Origin: Aurifilum marmelostoma
Taxonomy: Eukaryota; Ascomycota; Sordariomycetes; Diaporthales; Cryphonectriaceae
Assembly (NCBI GenBank): GCA_027559495.1
Contig: JAMXSV010000012.1
Coordinates: 62,001 to 126,000 of the forward strand
DNA length: 64,000 nucleotides
Reading direction: 5' to 3'
Part shown: piece by piece, positions 48,550-59,234 of the stretch
Layout: each line of letters begins with the position of its first letter
Numbering within the stretch: the first letter of the stretch is position 1
Position numbers and translations under genes: made by a program
The notes under the pieces: model-generated
What the model saw: the letters and a program-made list of their open reading frames with translations, nothing else
The model's database searches: none
Told to the model about the DNA's origin: nothing

Positions 48550-50874
48550 TTGAATCGATTCGTCGACCTCCTGCCGAGGAGGACAGCTCACCACCATGAA
48601 CTGCGGTCACTCTCCTCGACGACATGCCCACCCTCCTCCTCTTTCTCCTCCTCCCGGCGCATTCGCTACCTGAGCGCGGCCACCCCTTCCGTACGATCTG
48701 GACCATTCAATGCGCCATCAAGAACGTTTTCCTCTACTTCGACTCTCTCATCCTTCCAAAAGCAGCCACCACAAACATTGACGGAGAAGATTGTCCAACG
48801 ATATGCTGTTGGTCTGCCCAAAGGGAAGCTCGTCAAGAGCGGCGACTATATCAGCATGAAACCCGAGTTCTGTATGACTCACGACAACTCATGGCCCGTT
48901 GCCCTCAAGTTCATGTCACTGGGAGCCACGCGCGTCAACAACCCACAGCAGATCGTCATGACCCTCGACCACGACGTCCAGAACGCGAGCGAGTCGAACC
49001 TGAAAAAGTACCGCCAGATCGAAGAGTTTGCGAAGCAGCATGGCATCGACTTCTACCCAGCAGGCCGAGGCATTGGGCACCAGATCATGGTCGAGGAGGG
49101 ATATGCGTGGCCAGGGACTATGGTCGTTGCCTCGGACTCGCACAGCACGCACTACGGCGCGGTGGGCTGCCTCGGGACGCCTGTGGTACGGACAGATGCT
49201 GCTAGTATCTGGGCAACATCTCGAACGTGGTGGCAGATCCCGCCTGTTGCGCAGGTGACATTGACGGGAACACTACCAGAAGGCGTGACGGGCAAGGACG
49301 TGATAGTCGCATTATGCGGCCTGTTCAACAGCGATGTCCTGAACCACGCGGTCGAGTTCACCGGCTCGGAGGAGACAATGGCAAGCCTGTCGGTGGACAG
49401 CCGGATGACGATAGCCAACATGGCGTGCGAGTGGGGTGCGCTCACCGGATTGTTCCCCATCGACCAGACCCTGAAGCGTTGGCTGCAGCGCAAGGCAGAT
49501 GAGGCAGCGGCCTACGAGACAAGGACGACCCGAGAGCGTATCACACACGAGAGGATACAAGAACTGTTTGCCAACCCTCTCACGTCGGACAAGGGCGCTT
49601 CCTATGCCAAGCAGCTCTATCTCAACCTCTCTTCCCTCTCGCCCTACGTATCGGGGCCCAACTCTGTTAAGGTGGCGACGCCCCTTAACGAGCTCGTCCA
49701 GAAGAATATCAAGGTCAACCGTGCATACGTCGTCTCCTGCACCAACTCCCGTGCTTCGGACCTCGCCGCGGCCGCCAAAGTCTTCAAGGACGCCGCCAAG
49801 GCCAACCCTGGCACTGTTCCCAAGATTGCCGACGGTGTTCAGTTCTATATCGCGGCAGCTTCAGCACCCGAACAGGAGGCCGCCGAGGCTGCTGGCGACT
49901 GGCAGGCTCTGCTCGATGCTGGTGCGCAGCCACTGCCCGCCGGGTGTGGACCCTGCATTGGGCTGGGTAAGGGCCTCCTGGAGCCTGGCGAGGTCGGAAT
50001 CAGCGCCAGCAACCGTAACTTCAAGGGACGGATGGGCTCGCGGGACGCCCTGGCCTACCTGGCAAGTCCAGAGGTCGTGGCAGCCAGCGCTCTCAGCGGC
50101 ATCATCTCTGGCCCCGGGGCCCACCAGGTGCCAGCGGATTGGTCTGGCGTCGAGTGTGGCTTCGGCACCGGTAGTGAGCCCACCATGGAGCACGAGCTGG
50201 CCGATGCCCTGAAGCAGATGGAAGCCCTGATGCAGTCTGTCGAGGGTTCTGAGGCTGACAAGCCCGCCGTCAAGATCCTGCCTGGTTTTCCCGAGATGAT
50301 CAGTGGCGAGATCCTCTTTTGCGACGCCGATAACCTCGACACGGACAGCATCTACCCCGGCAAGTTGACATACCAGGACAACGTCTCCAAGGAGGACATG
50401 GCACGCGCCTGCATGTCCAACTACGATCCCGAATTCTACGGCATCGCCAAGCCCAACGACATCCTTGTCGCCGGCAGGAACTTTGGCTGCGGGTCTTCAA
50501 GAGAACAGGCAGCGACCGCGCTCCTCGCGAAGCAGATCCCGCTCGTCGTGGCTGGGAGCTTTGGCAACATCTTTTCCCGAAACAGCATCAACAACGCGCT
50601 CATGGGCCTGGAAGTCCCGCGTCTCCTCGAGCGTCTGCGCGCCCACTTCTCCTCTTCGTCTTCCTACTCCGGCCAGGCTGCCGGGCGCCAGCTGACGCGC
50701 CGGACGGGCTGGACACTGACCTGGGACGTGAAGCACAGCCTTGTCAAGGTGACGGAGGGCAAGGGTGGCGAGACCTGGACTGAGCAGGTCGGCGAGCTGC
50801 CCGAGAACGTGCAGGCCATTATCGCAGCGGGCGGACTGGAGTCATGGGTCAAGGGGGAGATCGGAAAGTCGTGA
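48550..50874 (+). CDS. lys4: Homoaconitase, mitochondrial, lysine biosynthesis
   Basis: Aconitase-family [4Fe-4S] enzyme of the alpha-aminoadipate lysine pathway, converting homoaconitate to homoisocitrate in mitochondria. The visible part is about 774 residues. It holds TLTEKIVQRYAVGLP, CMTHDNSWPVALKFM, the cluster cysteines in VVSCTNSR and GCGPCIG, and the swivel-domain motif GRNFGCGSSREQA. An Arg/Ser-rich leader suits a mitochondrial presequence. The first in-frame ATG is at 48856, inside the conserved core, so it is not the start; the frame opens after a stop at 48514. A true start on an upstream exon is likely: a GTAAGT donor at 48447 follows short ATG frames starting at 48404 and 48429, but the join is not settled. 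Some residues differ from the usual fungal sequence (DSHSTHYGAVGC), so a paralogue is possible. Confidence 0.9.
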   Translation: MNRFVDLLPRRTAHHHELRSLSSTTCPPSSSFSSSRRIRYLSAATPSVRSGPFNAPSRTFSSTSTLSSFQKQPPQTLTEKIVQRYAVGLPKGKLVKSGDYISMKPEFCMTHDNSWPVALKFMSLGATRVNNPQQIVMTLDHDVQNASESNLKKYRQIEEFAKQHGIDFYPAGRGIGHQIMVEEGYAWPGTMVVASDSHSTHYGAVGCLGTPVVRTDAASIWATSRTWWQIPPVAQVTLTGTLPEGVTGKDVIVALCGLFNSDVLNHAVEFTGSEETMASLSVDSRMTIANMACEWGALTGLFPIDQTLKRWLQRKADEAAAYETRTTRERITHERIQELFANPLTSDKGASYAKQLYLNLSSLSPYVSGPNSVKVATPLNELVQKNIKVNRAYVVSCTNSRASDLAAAAKVFKDAAKANPGTVPKIADGVQFYIAAASAPEQEAAEAAGDWQALLDAGAQPLPAGCGPCIGLGKGLLEPGEVGISASNRNFKGRMGSRDALAYLASPEVVAASALSGIISGPGAHQVPADWSGVECGFGTGSEPTMEHELADALKQMEALMQSVEGSEADKPAVKILPGFPEMISGEILFCDADNLDTDSIYPGKLTYQDNVSKEDMARACMSNYDPEFYGIAKPNDILVAGRNFGCGSSREQAATALLAKQIPLVVAGSFGNIFSRNSINNALMGLEVPRLLERLRAHFSSSSSYSGQAAGRQLTRRTGWTLTWDVKHSLVKVTEGKGGETWTEQVGELPENVQAIIAAGGLESWVKGEIGKS

Positions 50875-52382
50875 GCAGGATACCGACCCAAAGAGGTGGT
50901 AACAGGAAGACTCAGTCAGCAGCAACCCTGCAAGAAACAAGATCGAGGCAATCGCCCCATTTTGCCATATCGCTGGTGGTTCTCATCGCTCCGTATACCT
51001 CATATCAACCCTGTACCAGTCCCGTCCAAATTGAAAGGGGGGGGGGGGCTCTACATCAGGGTCCGGCCAGGGGCAGTGCACAGGATATTAAAATCCAAAT
51101 CTTAAGATATATCCTGTTATGATAATAAAAATTAAGTATTATTGGAAGTTCGCGTTATAGAGAGTATAGAAACTCGCATGACATCCTGGAGGGAAATCAG
51201 GCTTCATAGTCCTCCTTTGAGCAGAGTATATCAGCAGAGACGAGGGTAGGGAAGAGCACTCACCGGAAGCCAGACACAAGTTCAACACGATTAGTATAAT
51301 GCAAGAAACATGGTTGAATTGACAGGCTTATCTTTGACCTGCTGTCAAAACGAAAGCACATTACCTGGCTGCTTGAGAAGCACACACCTCCCGAAGCTTT
51401 TGTGAATCAAGCCCAGTCACTTGCAATATCCGAGATCATCTTGCCAGTCTTCTTCATCTTCTCTCCACTTCTCTTCTGCTAGCCTCCCATGCCATTGATA
51501 CATGCTCCTTAATTTCTAATAATCGTACACAAAAATTAAGATACTTATCCTCCATATCACTTGAACCTGTCCACGATTACTACTGTGCATTAAGATTACT
51601 TAGTTGCACAGCATTATCTACCATCCCATCCCAGGAACTTCTAGCTACTTGGAGGTTATCAATTCATCAGACACCATCCAGACCATTTTGTCTGACTGAC
51701 AAAATTGTAGCCTCGACCAACCATGGGATATCAAGGGTATCTCCATCTGCTTGAAACCTTGGTCGCATAGAGGCGTCCTTCCCTCTCAGCCTCATGTGCT
51801 CAGGGGAGAAACATGTCCAATGAAGCTGGCTTAGATCACCCTTTTTTCTCTTCGTTCGAGTGACGTGACAGACAAGTTTATGTTGTTGGTCGGATTCTTC
51901 CAACCTGTGAATGACAAGTATCTACAAAAAAGAAAGTTGTACTTCTGAAGTGACTAACTTTATTTCGGATGTCGGATGAAAGCGGCGTGTTATTACTGTG
52001 TTGAATGCGTTGTCAAGAATCACCACAGATCCTATTATTTTCAGGACAGATATTAAGGAATGTGATCTCATCATTTACAACCATCTATCTCGTGTTATTT
52101 ACAACCGTCCCTCCTCCCATATGTATATATATGTGAATATATCGATGCCCATTTCATAATGGGTCTTTCTTTTATATGTAAAGAAAAAAAAAGAGTGTGG
52201 TATAATAATGCGCTGTGAAACCCAATGACTAGCCGACCATTATCATGAGAGGGTAAAAAAGAGAAAGAAAAACGAAAACCCGAAACAACCTCTTTTCAGC
52301 TAGTCCAGACCAGCAGGCGAGTTGTTGTGAGTTGCTTTGCCACCCATCCATCCACTTGACTCGAGAGAATCATGTCCCGAAC
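50875..52382. other. Convergent intergenic region
   Basis: About 1.5 kb between homoaconitase and the Egh16-like gene. It is AT-rich from 51110 on, with a short poly-G at about 51041-51048, and no supported gene. It holds both 3' UTRs. Confidence 0.55.
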
Positions 52383-53243
52383 CTACTGCTCGGTCTTGAG
52401 GGCGCGGGCAAAGCGGCGCTTGGCCAGGTTGTACTCGATGGCGCGCTTCTTGGCGGCAGTGCTCTGGGTGAAGGCGGCGGAGCCGCCAAAGGGGCCGGCG
52501 AGGGCGCTGTTCTGCAGGCGGACGATGCAGACGTTGCTGGCGCCGCCGACGGAGCCCTGGCAGGTCATGCCCGAGGGCATCTGGACGTTGACGGGGAAGT
52601 CGGTGGTCTGGGCGGCGGAGAGGCCGCCGATGCCGATGCCGGGGACGTTGGTGCTGACCTGGGCGTCCTGGAAGGCGGTGGGGTCCTGGCCGCCCGAGGT
52701 GGCGTCGATCTGGGCGGTCAGGGGGCCGGCGCCGTCCTGGTTGACCTGGTGGAAGGTCATGGCGATGGTGCCGTCGTCCTGGGTGGTGGGCAGGCCGGAC
52801 TCGGCGGCGGCGCCGGTGGCGGCCTTGACGCCGGTCTCGCTGGTGCCGTCGGGGGTCTTTGTGCCGCCGTTGGAGGCGCGGGGCAGGTTGGCGCGGCGGG
52901 CCATGTTGGCGGCGTGCAGGGCGCGGGCGGCCTTGACGGCGGAGCTGTTGGCCGAGGCGCCGTCCATAAAGGTGGAGATCATGGCCTCGGCGTCGACGGG
53001 GCCCCCGCCGTTGGTGCGGCCCAGGGCGCTGGCCTTGGAGGTGCCGATCTCGTTCTTGCGGATGATGGAGGTGTCGGCCTCGGCGCCGCAGCCAGGCGAG
53101 GGGCAGTCGCGGGGGGTGCCGTCGGCCACGGAGAGGCCGGGCAGGTTGACGCCGTTGGCACCCTGGACCTCGGTGATGACACCGTGGGCGAGGACGTTGG
53201 TGGCAGCAAAGGCCGCGATGAGGATGGCTGAAGAGTACTGCAT
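52383..53243 (-). CDS. Secreted Egh16/MAS3-like protein
   Basis: Intronless gene for a 286-residue protein with an N-terminal signal peptide (MQYSSAILIAAFAATNVLA). After cleavage it starts HGVITEVQGANGVNLPGL. It carries TPRDCPSPGCGAEADTSII and a C-terminal Cys-containing part with MTCQGSVGGASNVCIVRLQN. This pattern fits the Egh16-like family (gEgh16, MAS1/MAS3), secreted fungal proteins named from powdery mildew and Magnaporthe and linked to appressoria and host contact. The biochemical role is not known. Codon use is strongly GC-ending, typical of a highly expressed gene. An opposite-strand open frame of similar length is a shadow caused by this bias. Confidence 0.9.
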   Translation of the reverse strand: MQYSSAILIAAFAATNVLAHGVITEVQGANGVNLPGLSVADGTPRDCPSPGCGAEADTSIIRKNEIGTSKASALGRTNGGGPVDAEAMISTFMDGASANSSAVKAARALHAANMARRANLPRASNGGTKTPDGTSETGVKAATGAAAESGLPTTQDDGTIAMTFHQVNQDGAGPLTAQIDATSGGQDPTAFQDAQVSTNVPGIGIGGLSAAQTTDFPVNVQMPSGMTCQGSVGGASNVCIVRLQNSALAGPFGGSAAFTQSTAAKKRAIEYNLAKRRFARALKTEQ

Positions 53244-53280
53244 CTTGAGAGAGAGAGGTTGTTGTCTGGGTTGTTATTAT

Positions 53281-53281
<1 letters not shown>

Positions 53282-53315
<34 letters not shown>
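53282..53315. repeat. GA dinucleotide repeat
   Basis: About 17 copies of AG/GA, starting 38 bp upstream of the Egh16-like start codon. On the sense strand it reads as a CT-rich 5' UTR or promoter element. Confidence 0.9.
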
Positions 53316-53318
<3 letters not shown>

Positions 53319-53460
53319 GTATTATAGAAAAAAAAAAGGCTGATGATCTTCAAGAAGCTCCGGGCTCTTGTTGTGAAAGAAGGGATGGTATAGAGGGAGG
53401 AGAGGAAGGTTGTTGAGATGAGATTACAGCACTGCTGAAGTGGATGGAAGTAAATTGTTG

Positions 53461-53487
53461 ATGATGATGATGATGATGATGATGATG
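53461..53487. repeat. ATG trinucleotide repeat
   Basis: Nine ATG units in tandem, upstream of the Egh16-like gene. No coding role is apparent. Confidence 0.9.
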
Positions 53488-54689
53488 AGAATAGAGCTGA
53501 TGGTGGGTGAAGGAGGAGGATGCCGAGCGTCTTATAGAAATTTCGGATGCCATGCCTCTTGCCCAGAGCTTGGCCTCGACCTGACAGGCTTGGGGGTTTC
53601 CCTCGGCGGCAGACATGATCGTGAGCGGGTGTCTGTGTGTCTGTGTGTATGTGTGTGCGCGCTGCTTAGCTTCCCTTTCTTCTCCTCTCTCTTCCTTCTT
53701 CAGAGATCAGGTGAAGCAATGATCCGACGACATGACCGCAGCAGCGAGGACGAGACTCTCCCTCTCCCTCTCCCTCTCGAGATAGGAGGAGGGGGAAGAC
53801 CCGGGCGCCTAGAGTGTGGACTGTATGAGAGGATGGGATGGAGCTGAAAACCAAGGAGGCGGCAAAAAGAGAGGATGAAGATGAAGAAGATGAAAGCATA
53901 GGCGCAGCTCCACAGGTTGCGATTGGCCAGGACCTGGACAGAAACAACCCTATCCGGACAAAGGCTCAGAGCGGCTGGGCTGTGGAGGTTGGGGGAGGGT
54001 GGGGATGTTGCAGGGAACGAAACGTGAGGCTTAGTCTTAACATGGTGATTAATGATGTAGTATTTCCAGCAGGAAATGGTCGGAACAGAGAGACAGAGAG
54101 AGAGAGAGAGAAAGAGAGGGGAAAGGCATAGGCGGGAAGAAGGAGTGAAGCCGACTCGTCCGAAGTTGCTGGTATTGTTTTGGATCTCTGTCCTGGATCC
54201 GGAGCCCAGGGAAGGGTCGGGCAGGAGGCCGGTGCAGAGTTGCGATTTGCCAGCACAATGAAACGAGGTCTGTTTAAGCTTGTTGAGCCGCGCAGGGATC
54301 CTCACGATCCTCGGTGGAGTTTCTCGGTGGTTTCTGCCGCCTCGCCCTCCTCGATCTTGTCCTCTTATGGTCAAGGCTGCGGATGGCACAGACGGGAATC
54401 TTGGGTCTGTTCTCTGCTCCAGACGAGCTCACACCTTAGGTCTTCGTGTTCAAACGAATCAGTGGTTTGAGCCGTGTGGGCGAGATGGGGGCAGCGCTCC
54501 TCCAGAGCCCGCCTCATCGTCATCTGGACTTTTGAGTCTCAACTGCGGGCGCGCGACGGCTTCCTCTCACTCCGAACAAGATTGAGTAGGGGGGTCGGTG
54601 GTAATTTCAAGGTTGTACATCTTTGAGGCGAGGCTGGATCGGTCATGTTCTCAGTCCATGACGGAGAGACTATTCACAAACAGATGGGA

Positions 54690-54724
54690 CAGCCAGCCAG
54701 CCACCCTGCAGCCAGCCAGCCAGA
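54690..54724. repeat. AGCC short tandem repeats
   Basis: Two short AGCC arrays separated by ACCCTGC. They lie in the intergenic region with no coding context. Confidence 0.75.
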
Positions 54725-56712
54725 CGAGGGGGGTTGTATGTAACCTAGGCCTCATCCATGCAGTCTTGTGCTTGTGCTATTCCGGTGTCAGCTCCAATTT
54801 TTGCATGAAGCAAGCAACCTATCCTACCCCGCCTATCCGCTCGAGATTGCCCGAGGCTCTTGTTCAGCGCAAGATTATTTATCTTGGCTATGGAGGATAT
54901 CAATGCCCGGGTGAGTGAGCGAATGTCGTCTGCTGAGCCACGTGGAAATGAGATGCCCAGCAGCTGGGCGCCCAGCTCGTGTGGACCACGACAGGGAGAA
55001 GAACATCTATCTTGGCTCGGGCTTCGATTCTTGGCTGCTTCTGAGGTGTGAGGCGAGGCGAGGTGAGCCCAGCCCAGCCCGAGCCAATGCCTCCCGATGA
55101 AAGGTCTAGGTGCGATATAGTGTAGTGCTATAAAGTACCCTACTGCCAACGGCGCTCTTCTTCTTCTTCCATCATAAGGCAGAGAGGCCAAGTGTGCTAC
55201 TCGATGTACGAGATGAGATGATGTATGCTTGATTGAACTTGGCTCTGCAGACGGTGCGATGATATTAATTGCGGGGGTTGGGCCATCGTATCCGGCTCGT
55301 TCGGGTCCTACCTGAGCAGGCATTCTATTGAGCCTTGAGCTCTTTCTTATTACACTTACCGCCTTGTGGCATGATATTATGTTTCTTTTTCGGTGTGGGA
55401 CTGATTCGAACCGTTTCTGGCGAGAAAGATGATGGTGATAGCTCATGATACTCGTGAGAGAGCCCTTGGCTGTCTGTTGTCAAGGCATTCCATCTCCATC
55501 TCCATCTCTTTCTCGCGCTCTCTCTTCCCCTCCAGGAAATCTTCTAGCCTGGATGAGCTGTCGGAACATCGAGCCGCGGTGCGAAAGAAGGGGGGGAAAC
55601 AATAGCTCGTCATGGGCTCGTGTTGATTGCTCCAAAGAAGGTTTCGGTACACTGCACTTACGACGCGGACACGCATGGTTTTACCTGAGCTGGTACAGTG
55701 GCTGAGCGGGTTGGAACAGGGCCTGTTAGGGGTTCTACGACCCTGCACGGCCTTGCTCTAGCTGCTTGATTCGTGCCGGGCAGTAACAACACCGACAGCA
55801 TCCCGGGGGGAGGGGGGCTGTGTGCTCACCGTTGTGCTGTTGTGTTATAGTGCTGTGGGTACCGCAGATGGCGGATCCTTTTTTTCCAGAGAGCATGCCA
55901 TTCTGTCTCTGGAGAGAAAAAAAAGGTGGGACTAATCCCAACCCTCCTGTTTTCCGTTTTCCTGTCTGCGTGTCGCTCTCGGAAACCTTGATGTCCACTT
56001 GCTCCACACGCCTCGATGAGAAATAGTCCTAAAGTCTACTTGGACGAGGAGGGTTGCTCTGTAGTGTCGAGCAAGTATTGGCGCATCCCTCGTATTACGG
56101 CCAAGAAAGAAGAGAGGAAGAGGTCAAGTAAACAGAGCAGCAAGTAAGTTGCTTGTCTATACTCGTGCTGCTTAATACAAGGCGGGTGGTTCGGTGGTAT
56201 GGATCTTCATCGCCCCCCCCCCCCCCTCGCCTTCTCCTCCACCTCCTCTCCCCCGCCTCGCCTGCTGTAAATCAAGGTACCGTCTTACGTCACTGCCTAT
56301 GTGTAAGTCCTGTACTTTCTGGGGGACAGCATATTCTCCGTACAACAGCAGACGTGGACGAGCCAAGGGCGGCGCGTGGACCAACAGCAGAGGCGAGAGA
56401 GAGAGAGGTCGAATCCACCCACATCCGGGCTCCCGCTCAGCTCAGCTCAGCTCAGCTGTTGTTCTTGTTGCTGCTGCTTGCTGCTGCTGCTGCTGCTCCT
56501 GCTCCTCCTGTTGCCAACAGAGCACAGCACACGCACACCATTAATCCTCAGGGTTCTTTTTGTCTTGTCTGTCCACTCATAAGAACGACTCTTCCTACAG
56601 CCACGAGCTGCAGCCGTCTCCTTGCTCCCTCCCACTCCTCGTCCTCGTACTGACCTCATATCCAATTGATCCATCAATTCCTCTCAGCTCATCCGGAGCT
56701 GTAGAAGAACAT

Positions 56713-56713
<1 letters not shown>

Positions 56714-56747
<34 letters not shown>
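56714..56747. repeat. CA dinucleotide repeat
   Basis: About 17 CA units ending about 33 bp before the Kelch start codon, so within its 5' UTR. It is likely to vary in length between strains. Confidence 0.9.
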
Positions 56748-56748
<1 letters not shown>

Positions 56749-56780
56749 CAAGAGCAGCAAGAGAAGAAACAGCAACAGCC

Positions 56781-57246
56781 ATGGAGACTTTCGGGACACT
56801 GAAGCGTCGGACCACCGACCTGGTCAACAACATCAACGTGCCCAAGCCAGCCATGCCGACGATGCCAAACATGCCCACCGAGCTTCCCAAGGTGCCCCAG
56901 GTCGCCTTCCCCTCGCTCGCCGACCTGTCCTCCCACCTGCCCAAGCTCCCCGCCTGGGGCCACCACCCGTCCCCGTCCCAGCACCACCACCAGCAGCACC
57001 AGCAGCCGACCACCAGGGCAACATGGGAGCGTATCGATTACCCCTCGCTCCCGCGCTCCTCGCACTCCATCAACGTCGTCTCGGGCAACGCCTACATCTT
57101 TGGCGGCGAGGTCGAGCCCCGCCAGCCCGTCGAGAACGACATGCACGTCGTCGTGCTCCCCTACAGCTCCGCCGGCGCCGACTACTACACCGTCAAGGCC
57201 AAGGCCGCCCCACGACCCAAGATCCCCACCGTCGTCGAGCCTCCTC

Positions 57247-57280
<34 letters not shown>

Positions 57281-58763
57281 AGGTGACAAGGAGAAGGAGC
57301 TCTCCGACGTGTCCCTCTCCGAGGACCAGGCCCAGGAGGGCCCAGCTGCAGCAACAGCAACAACCACCACCACCACCACAGCCCTGGGTGACGTCCCCAG
57401 CCCCCGCATAGGCCACGCCACAGCCGTCATCGGCAGCCGCATCTTCCTCTTTGGCGGCCGTGGCGGTGCCGACATGGACACGCCTCTCGAGGAGCAGGGC
57501 CGCGTGTGGGTCTTCGACACCAAGACGCACCTGTGGGGCTACCTGGACCCCTACGTGCCGTCCTCTGACTCCTCCTCCGCCTCCGCCGCCGCCGACGAGT
57601 CCACCTCCTTTGCCGACAAGAGGCAGTTCTTCCCTGCCGCCCGCAGCTACCACTCCGCCGCGGCCGTCGACCTGCCGAGGGACTTTGGCGATGCCCAGCA
57701 GCAGCAACAGCTCTACAGCGGCAGCGGGGCCGGCGCCTCCGAGCCAGGCGGACGGAGGAGGCTGAAGCGGACAAGCACGTGGTCCGAGTGGGCACAGGGC
57801 GATTCGGAGCTGGTCGGCACGCCGCAGAGGCCCATAGTGGGCAACGTGGCGAGCAACAGCCGCGACGAGGACGAGGACGGCTACGGCACCTTTATCGTGC
57901 ACGGGGGCTGCGGCAAGGCCGGCGCCAGGGTGAACGACACGTGGGCCTTTGACGTGCGCTCGCGGGTCTGGCACGAGCTCCCCTCGGCCCCGGGCAAGCC
58001 CCGCGGCGGGGCCGGTCTGGCCGTCGCCGGCGGGAAGCTGTGGCGGTTCGGCGGGTTCAACGGCGAGGGCGAGGAGGGCGGCCGGCTGGACTACCTCGAG
58101 CTGGGCGTCGACGAGGGCTCCCACAACCGCAGCGGCGGACCGGAAGTCGTCCTCAGCGCCAGGGGTGGGGGCTGGAAGAGCTTCTTCCCCGGCGAGGACC
58201 CCTCTGTCACCGCCGCCAAGCCAGCCGAGGGTGAAGACGACGAGGCTGCCTCGTCTCAGCCCCTGACACAGCAACAGCAGCAGGGTCCGAGCTGGCCTGG
58301 CAACCGCAGCGTGGCGGGTTTCCAGGCCGTCACCATCGGCGGCCCTTCCGGGCGCGAGTACCTGCTGCTGACGCTGGGCGAGCGCGACCCGAGCGGCCAG
58401 GGCCACGAGGCTGCGGGTAAGTTCTGGGCCGACACCTGGGCGTACGAGCTGCCTCGCCCCACGGCCGCGGGCCATGTCTTTGGCATGGCGCAGGGCGGCC
58501 TGAACGCCTGGTTCGGCCATGGCCGGAGCGGGAGCCAGTCTGGTCCCCTGGAGGGCAAGTGGTTCCGCGTGGAAGCCGACGCCTACGACGACGAGGACGA
58601 CGTTGCGGCACAGGGGCCGGGCCCGAGGGGCTGGTTCGCGAGCGGGCACATGGGCGAGCTGGAGGAGAGAGGCGTCGTCATCTGGGGCGGTGTTGACGAG
58701 ACCAACAAGAGGCTCGGCGATGGCTGGATCCTGAGGATTGGAGCTGAGAAGAGGGAGGCCTGA
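56781..58763 (+). CDS. Kelch-repeat beta-propeller protein
   Basis: Intronless gene for a 660-residue protein. The N-terminal 75 residues are Pro/Met-rich (KPAMPTMPNMPTELPKVP) and His/Gln-rich. From about residue 80 there are Kelch blades with the usual pattern: PRSSHSINVVSGNAYIFGG, PRIGHATAVIGSRIFLFGG, then a VHGGCG blade with NDTWAFDV and WHELPSAPGKPRGGAGLAV, and a last WGGVDETNKRLGD. Blades are separated by low-complexity inserts: a run of Ala coded by GCT repeats near 160, a Thr run near 195, and Ser/Ala and Gln stretches. It is probably a cytosolic adaptor; fungal homologues are often called galactose-oxidase-like or nitrile-specifier-like without functional proof. There is no signal peptide. 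The strong GC bias also opens a long but meaningless frame on the other strand. Confidence 0.88.
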
Positions 58764-59234
58764 TGATGATGATATGATGGTACAATTCCTTGAGCTGAGG
58801 CAGAACACAATGGCGGGCGCCTCTTTTGTGTCTATTTATATGTCTTCTTACCATTTTCTCTTTCCCTTTTTTTCCCCATTCTTTTTGGTAACTTCTTGGG
58901 TGATCACGATTGCAAACTGAAAGGCATTCAACCAGCTTAGCAGAATGACAGACAAACAAACCACACTGACCATCGTCTCGGAAACATCGTCTAAGAATTC
59001 TTCGTCTCGTTGAACCCAAAAGTACAATCCATATTTACAAAAAAGAGGCTGTAATCGGGCGTCCACCCTTGCCCTCTTTTCTTCTTCGTGTCGCTCCATG
59101 TATATCAAAGGGGCCCCTCCCCTCCCTGGTCCACAAGTATCACTTCCACAGGCGTAGATAAATCCTCTTTTCCCTTTCCCTCCCCTCTTCTCTTTCCTTC
59201 TTTCTCCTTCCCTTCCACTTCCAGTGCCTCCCGT
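58764..59234. other. Convergent 3' spacer
   Basis: About 470 bp between the stops of the Kelch gene and the complex I subunit, pyrimidine-rich toward the right end. No gene is seen. Confidence 0.6.

Larger units (their letters stand above)
53244..56780. other. Long low-complexity intergenic region
   Basis: About 3.5 kb between two divergent genes, unusually rich in simple repeats: GA (53282-53315), ATG (53461-53487), GA (near 54090-54118), AGCC (54690-54724) and CA (56714-56747). Long open frames on the minus strand (53700-54389, 54745-55446) are low in complexity and have no family resemblance. Long 5' UTRs of the flanking genes or an unrecognised non-coding RNA could be here. Confidence 0.5.

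Noticed and set aside
48596..48670. ATG with good context (CACCACCATGAAC) as homoaconitase start
   Set aside because: It is in another frame, meets a stop after about 25 codons and does not lead into the conserved enzyme.
52332..53231. Long plus-strand frames opposite the Egh16-like gene
   Set aside because: Gly/Ala repeats caused by codon bias on the true strand; no signal peptide or motif, whereas the minus strand gives a coherent secreted protein.
55395..55425. tRNA B-box-like sequence on the minus strand (GGTTCGAATC)
   Set aside because: The T-arm stem does not pair and no A box or acceptor stem is found at the right distance.
53700..55446. Minus-strand frames of 229 and 233 codons
   Set aside because: Low-complexity Ser/Pro/Leu stretches overlapping simple repeats, no family resemblance and no splice-supported extension.
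56595..58808. A 737-codon open frame on the minus strand
   Set aside because: It is the shadow of the GC-biased Kelch gene, is very low in complexity (Gly/Leu/Val runs) and shows no family motif. The plus-strand frame has clear Kelch blades.
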